From an uncultured Clostridia bacterium (GTDB lineage Bacteria; Bacillota; Clostridia; Christensenellales; Borkfalkiaceae): a DNA stretch of 19,634 nt. The stretch spans positions 1 to 19,634 of the forward strand of contig CALWBJ010000170.1 of NCBI GenBank assembly GCA_944376035.1, given 5' to 3'. This document shows, one piece after another, positions 16,615 to 19,634 of this stretch. Under the pieces are notes generated by a model. The model did not search any database, was not told the DNA's origin, and worked only from the letters and a program-made list of their open reading frames with translations. The position numbers were made by a program, and so were the translations under genes. How positions within the stretch are numbered: position 1 is the first letter of the stretch; every line of letters starts with the position of its first letter.

Positions 16615-17494
16615 TTTTTTGAAAATTTATTTCTTTAAGTTTGCTTTCTATCTGTTTAAGATCGCTTTCGGTTACCGCTTTTGCGGGGGCTACGGTATAG
16701 CCCATATCAAATCCCATAACGGTTAAAGCCGCTTTCCAGTAGGCTATATTGTGCCCTATCAGAATATTTATCACGGAATTGAGTTTATCCTGATATGCGC
16801 TTGCTTTGCTTATATCGCTTTTTAAAAAACTTTCATATATTCCGACGGCAATTTTGGGAATTATGTTATATGTAGTACCTATCGCGCCGTCCGCGCCTCT
16901 TACAAGTCCGCAAAGCATGGTCTCGTCAGGACCGTTCAATATATTCAACCCTCTGTTATTTATCATGGTAATCTTTCCCATGGCGTAGTAATCGGGTATC
17001 GATATTTTCAGTCCCGCTATATTATCTATCCCGGCAATTATTTCCGCAAACCGGGTAAGGTCGCAATTAAGCACGGGGGTTACGTAAGCGTATACGGGAT
17101 ATTTGCTCTTGTCGGCAAGAATTTTATAATATTCTATTATTTCTTCCGCACTGTAATATTTCTGTAAGGACGGCGGCAGCGACGCCACTGCGTCTATCTT
17201 CAGACCGTTTGCGTGTTCGAGCAATTCCAGCACCTCGCAAAGGTGTCCCGCCCCGACGTGCGCCATTATTTGTCCTCTGCCTTCGTTCGCCTCGACGACG
17301 TATTCGAGCATCTGCTTTCTTGTCTTTGCCGGCAATACCGTACATTCGCCCGTATTGCCGCCCACATAGAAACCTTTAAGTCCTCCGTTCAACTGATAAT
17401 CCACCATCTTTTTCACAGTGTCTTTCTTAGCGTTCATATCCTCGTCATAAACACTGAATATAGCGGAATAAACTCCGCAGAATTCTTTACCCAT
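16607..17494 (-). CDS. nanA: N-acetylneuraminate lyase-type aldolase (DapA/NanA family)
   Basis: The 295-residue TIM-barrel aldolase matches the family's usual length (about 297). NanA-type features are FYVGGNTGE at 42-50, catalytic Tyr137 in YAYVTP, Schiff-base Lys163 in GLKIS, and NGPDE followed by GADGAIGTTYN at 188-210. The known enzyme splits N-acetylneuraminate to N-acetylmannosamine and pyruvate in the cytoplasm. Position 47, usually Ser in the pyruvate-binding GSTGE motif, is Asn, so specificity for another keto acid is possible. SD AGGAG lies five to six bases before the ATG. The gene lies between the small paralogues and the mannosidase on the same strand. No epimerase or kinase of the sialic acid pathway is in the window, so the sialate assignment is good but not proven. 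Confidence 0.75.
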   Translation of the reverse strand: MGKEFCGVYSAIFSVYDEDMNAKKDTVKKMVDYQLNGGLKGFYVGGNTGECTVLPAKTRKQMLEYVVEANEGRGQIMAHVGAGHLCEVLELLEHANGLKIDAVASLPPSLQKYYSAEEIIEYYKILADKSKYPVYAYVTPVLNCDLTRFAEIIAGIDNIAGLKISIPDYYAMGKITMINNRGLNILNGPDETMLCGLVRGADGAIGTTYNIIPKIAVGIYESFLKSDISKASAYQDKLNSVINILIGHNIAYWKAALTVMGFDMGYTVAPAKAVTESDLKQIESKLKEINFQKML

Positions 17495-17608
17495 ATTTAC
17501 TCCTTACTGATTTAATATAATTTTATATTGTTTTTCTTTATTTTAATTTTATTTTCACGCTTACCTGTTTAACTGTAAATCATATCGGTTTATCCCGCCC
17601 TTACGCGC

Positions 17609-17659
17609 AATCGCCGCAAGGCAATTTAGTATAGCCGATTGTAAAACCTATCGCTATAC
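17609..17659 (-). other. Two consecutive hairpins ahead of the lyase gene
   Basis: In minus-strand RNA, AATTGCC and GGCGATT pair around a UUGC loop (17626-17609, one G-U pair). Next to it, GTATAGCGAT pairs with ATCGGCTATAC across a ten-base loop with one bulge (17659-17629). No U run follows, so they do not look like a standard terminator. They may be leader structure or a processing site. Confidence 0.4.
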
Positions 17660-17693
17660 CCTATGCCATTCACAATAAACCCGAATTTAAACT

Positions 17694-18131
17694 TTATTTA
17701 ACTTTTCTTCCGAAAAGTTTACACTTGGCCTCGCCGCATTCGGTCAGATCGCATGTGATTTCTATCCCGTATCTCGCAGCGCAGCGCTTATAAAGAACGT
17801 CGCAATGACCGCAATAATCTTTATACGGCTCTGTATACGCGCGCTTTAACAGCATGCCCTTTGACGGACAGCCTTTCATATCTATAAGAAAAAAATTCTT
17901 TTCTTCGTCGTATTCCATGGTAAATTCGCATGCTTCTTCATTCAGACTTTTGTACCAGTAATTCCAACATCCTTTAAGTCCGTTTTTTCTGATTTCTTCG
18001 CCTAACCTCGGCTCGACATATCTGTCAGATATGGTTTCCCAGTATTTTACTACCGCCTCTTTACCGCCTTTTTTTTCAAGAAATTTAAAAAGTTCGCTGT
18101 AAAGAGGTATAAATTCCGTGCATGATACCAT
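17694..18131 (-). CDS. Small cysteine-rich protein of unknown function, paralogue A
   Basis: This is a 145-residue soluble protein with no signal peptide or membrane segment. Conserved-looking features are the helical N-terminal half (EFIPLYSELFKFLEKKGG to WNYWYKSLNEE), then GCPSKGML, YCGHCDVLYKRC and GEAKCKLFG in the C-terminal half, giving clustered Cys and His that could bind metal. The order of motifs (CP, then a Cys-Asp pair, then a closing G-x3-C) recalls the L-2-amino-thiazoline-4-carboxylic acid hydrolase-like family (PF14196), but this is only a resemblance. It aligns along its length with the protein encoded upstream (paralogue B). AGGAG lies seven bases before the ATG. Linkage to the lyase suggests a role in handling the sugar or its product, but I do not recognise the function. 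Confidence 0.75.
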   Translation of the reverse strand: MVSCTEFIPLYSELFKFLEKKGGKEAVVKYWETISDRYVEPRLGEEIRKNGLKGCWNYWYKSLNEEACEFTMEYDEEKNFFLIDMKGCPSKGMLLKRAYTEPYKDYCGHCDVLYKRCAARYGIEITCDLTECGEAKCKLFGRKVK

Positions 18132-18308
18132 TCCCTTTCTCCTTTATTCTGTTTGATTTTAATTTATTATTGTATTATCTTTGATTTCCTTATGATATTT
18201 TTTGATTTTTATTTTTACTTTTGGTAACGTTTATCTTATTTATATGTTTTTTATTTTAATTAGATTTTATTATTCAATATACTCTAATCTTCTTTAATAT
18301 GTTTTAGA

Positions 18309-18782
18309 TTATTTTGAAAAAGTAAATTCGGCGGCGCCCGTATCTTCGTCGTAAAATTTCATACTGAAACTTAGCCCGCACATTTTCGCAAGCACCGCAT
18401 AAACCGTTTCGGTTGTTTGTTTATACCATACGGAAGGCGTGTGTCCGCTCTTTTTCATGAATTCTGTTGCGGGACAAGACGAAATGCTTACGGTCAGCGT
18501 GTTACCGCTTATTCTTGTTGTTAAACGGTCTTCGCATTCCTCGGCGGCATAAATATCGTGAAAATATTTTTCAAGCACACCGAGTCCGCTTTTCTTAACT
18601 TCTTCCGCAAGCGGTTTATGTACGCTCTCGGCATATTGAGTAAGATATTCCTTTACTCCTTGGTCGCCGTAAAGTTCGCCTACATAACCGATGCCTATAT
18701 CCGCCGAAACGTGAAAATCACGGTGCAGATATTTATTGTCTCCTGCTTTTCTTTCAATTTTAAGATGTTCTTTTTCCGGCAT
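18309..18782 (-). CDS. Small protein of unknown function, paralogue B
   Basis: This is a 157-residue soluble protein with no signal peptide. It starts with a distinctive DNKYLHRDFH segment (15-24). It then follows the layout of paralogue A: GVKEYLTQYAES, PLAEEVKKSGL, a Glu-Glu-Cys stretch, SSCPATEFMK, and a C-terminal strand region with TGAAEFTF. The CGHC cluster of paralogue A is absent (its place reads WYKQTTETVY), so any metal site there is lost or different. GGAG lies seven bases before the ATG. A 177-base AT-rich gap with no clear signal separates it from paralogue A, and 94 bases separate it from the regulator upstream. Its function is not recognised. Confidence 0.75.
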   Translation of the reverse strand: MPEKEHLKIERKAGDNKYLHRDFHVSADIGIGYVGELYGDQGVKEYLTQYAESVHKPLAEEVKKSGLGVLEKYFHDIYAAEECEDRLTTRISGNTLTVSISSCPATEFMKKSGHTPSVWYKQTTETVYAVLAKMCGLSFSMKFYDEDTGAAEFTFSK

Positions 18783-18876
18783 ATATTTACTCCGTTTTAT
18801 AAAATTTTTTTAATATTATTCAATTTGTTTATTTATTGTCGCTTTGTCGTTATTATCGATAATTTCGCCTGTCGGA

Positions 18877-19634
18877 TTATTCTTTTTTATCGTCCGTCGA
18901 TGTTTGGTATTTCAACCTGTACTGACGCGGTGATATTCCCGTATATGACGTGAATTTCTTAATAAACGTGCCCGTGTCGTGAAAGAGCACCTTTCGGCTA
19001 TTTTTTCCATTGACAGATCGGAATTTTTAAGCAGAAGTTTTGCGCTCTCTACCCTTAATTGCATTTTCCTTTGAGTATACGTTACCCCGTACTGTTTTTT
19101 TATTATACGGCACAATTGACGTTTGGAAATATATAATTCCTCTGCTATGTCTTTAAGTTTTGCGTCTGAATTTATATTGTTGATCCGCTGATTTATAATG
19201 TGATTTATATTTGCTATTACCGGAACGGTATCCCTGTCGTTTCCCTTATCGGAAATTTTTGCGGAATTTTCATAAAGTTTCAGAATAAACAGTCTTATCA
19301 GAGATTCGATTATGAAATAAGAAAACTCGGTCGGTTTGTTTATAGATTTGCTTATTTGATTTGCTATACTTATAAGTTCCTGCTGTTTTTCAAGCACGAC
19401 GGGAGAAGAGAAAACTTTTTCAAACTTTTCATAAGTATTCAGAAATTTATTGCTGAGCGGCAGTTTTTTTATTGTAAAACCCATTTCGTAATATCTGCAA
19501 TCGGGAGAAAATCTCAGAACGTGCATATATTTTTGCGGAAACAGACAGACGCAGTTTTCTTCTGTCAGAAAACCGTCGTTTTCGGCGTTTTCGGTCTGCA
19601 ATTTCATGCTTCCCTTTACGGTCATGATTATCTC
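18877..19634 (-). pseudogene. AraC-family regulator, start beyond right edge, C-terminus broken by a one-base frameshift
   Basis: The frame is open to the right edge (Glu-Ile-Ile before the first Met), and the visible N-terminus begins inside a cupin-type sensor, so the true start lies outside. The first helix-turn-helix is intact (LKDIAEELYISKRQLCRIIKKQYG). The second begins LSMEKIAERCSF and then derails at 18982-18984 (GAAAG on the plus strand). Adding one base there restores HDTGTFIKKFTSYTGISPRQYR and a stop at 18877. As written, the frame ends at 18912 with an arginine-rich nonsense tail and would lack a working second DNA-binding motif. It heads the minus-strand block and would be its natural regulator. 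A base-calling error in a short run is as likely as a real mutation. Confidence 0.85.

Noticed and set aside
18810..18835. A -35/-10-like pair (TTGAAT and TATAAA, 16 bases apart) upstream of paralogue B
   Set aside because: Transcription would start at or inside the SD of paralogue B, leaving no usable ribosome-binding site, and the region is AT-rich enough to give such matches by chance.
18852..18863. Twelve-base palindrome ATTATCGATAAT near the end of the right-hand AraC gene
   Set aside because: Short, AT-rich, isolated, and located just after the corrected stop codon, with no partner copy or promoter nearby.

Overview
The window looks like a carbohydrate-utilisation locus from an anaerobic Gram-positive bacterium, most likely an uncultured gut member of the Clostridia. 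This is inferred from lipobox signal peptides, strong Shine-Dalgarno (SD) sites, AraC-type control of MalEFG-type ABC importers, and large Ig-like surface proteins. No marker gene is present to fix the taxonomy.

Left block (about 1-9742, all minus strand, transcribed right to left): a sugar ABC importer (MalF-type permease, MalG-type permease, solute-binding lipoprotein), then a DUF4091 lipoprotein, a second MalG-type permease, and a large Ig-like/jelly-roll surface protein that leaves the left edge. The DUF4091 reading frame ends in about 32 residues that match the C-terminus of a MalF-type permease. The partner permease of the second MalG therefore seems to have been lost in an in-frame deletion that fused two genes, either in the genome or in the assembly. 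The importer is divergent from an AraC-type regulator. The 244-base intergenic region holds a near-consensus promoter for each side and two direct-repeat operator-like sites 73 bases apart.

Centre (9987-12498, plus strand): the AraC regulator and a cytoplasmic GH20 beta-N-acetylhexosaminidase, closed by a strong GC-rich terminator hairpin.

Right block (12714-19634, all minus strand, transcribed right to left): an AraC-type regulator entering from the right edge and broken by a one-base frameshift, two divergent paralogues of a small uncharacterised protein, an N-acetylneuraminate lyase-type aldolase, a GH38 alpha-mannosidase broken by a one-base frameshift, and an SGNH esterase. None of these enzymes shows a signal peptide.

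Together the parts suggest import of a host-type glycan fragment (mannose, N-acetylhexosamine and possibly sialic acid) and intracellular trimming by GH20, GH38, an esterase and the lyase. The substrate is inferred from enzyme families only. Two single-base frameshifts and one gene-fusing deletion within 20 kb mean that read-level checking should come before any claim of pseudogenes. No tRNA, rRNA, CRISPR array, insertion sequence or phage gene was seen.
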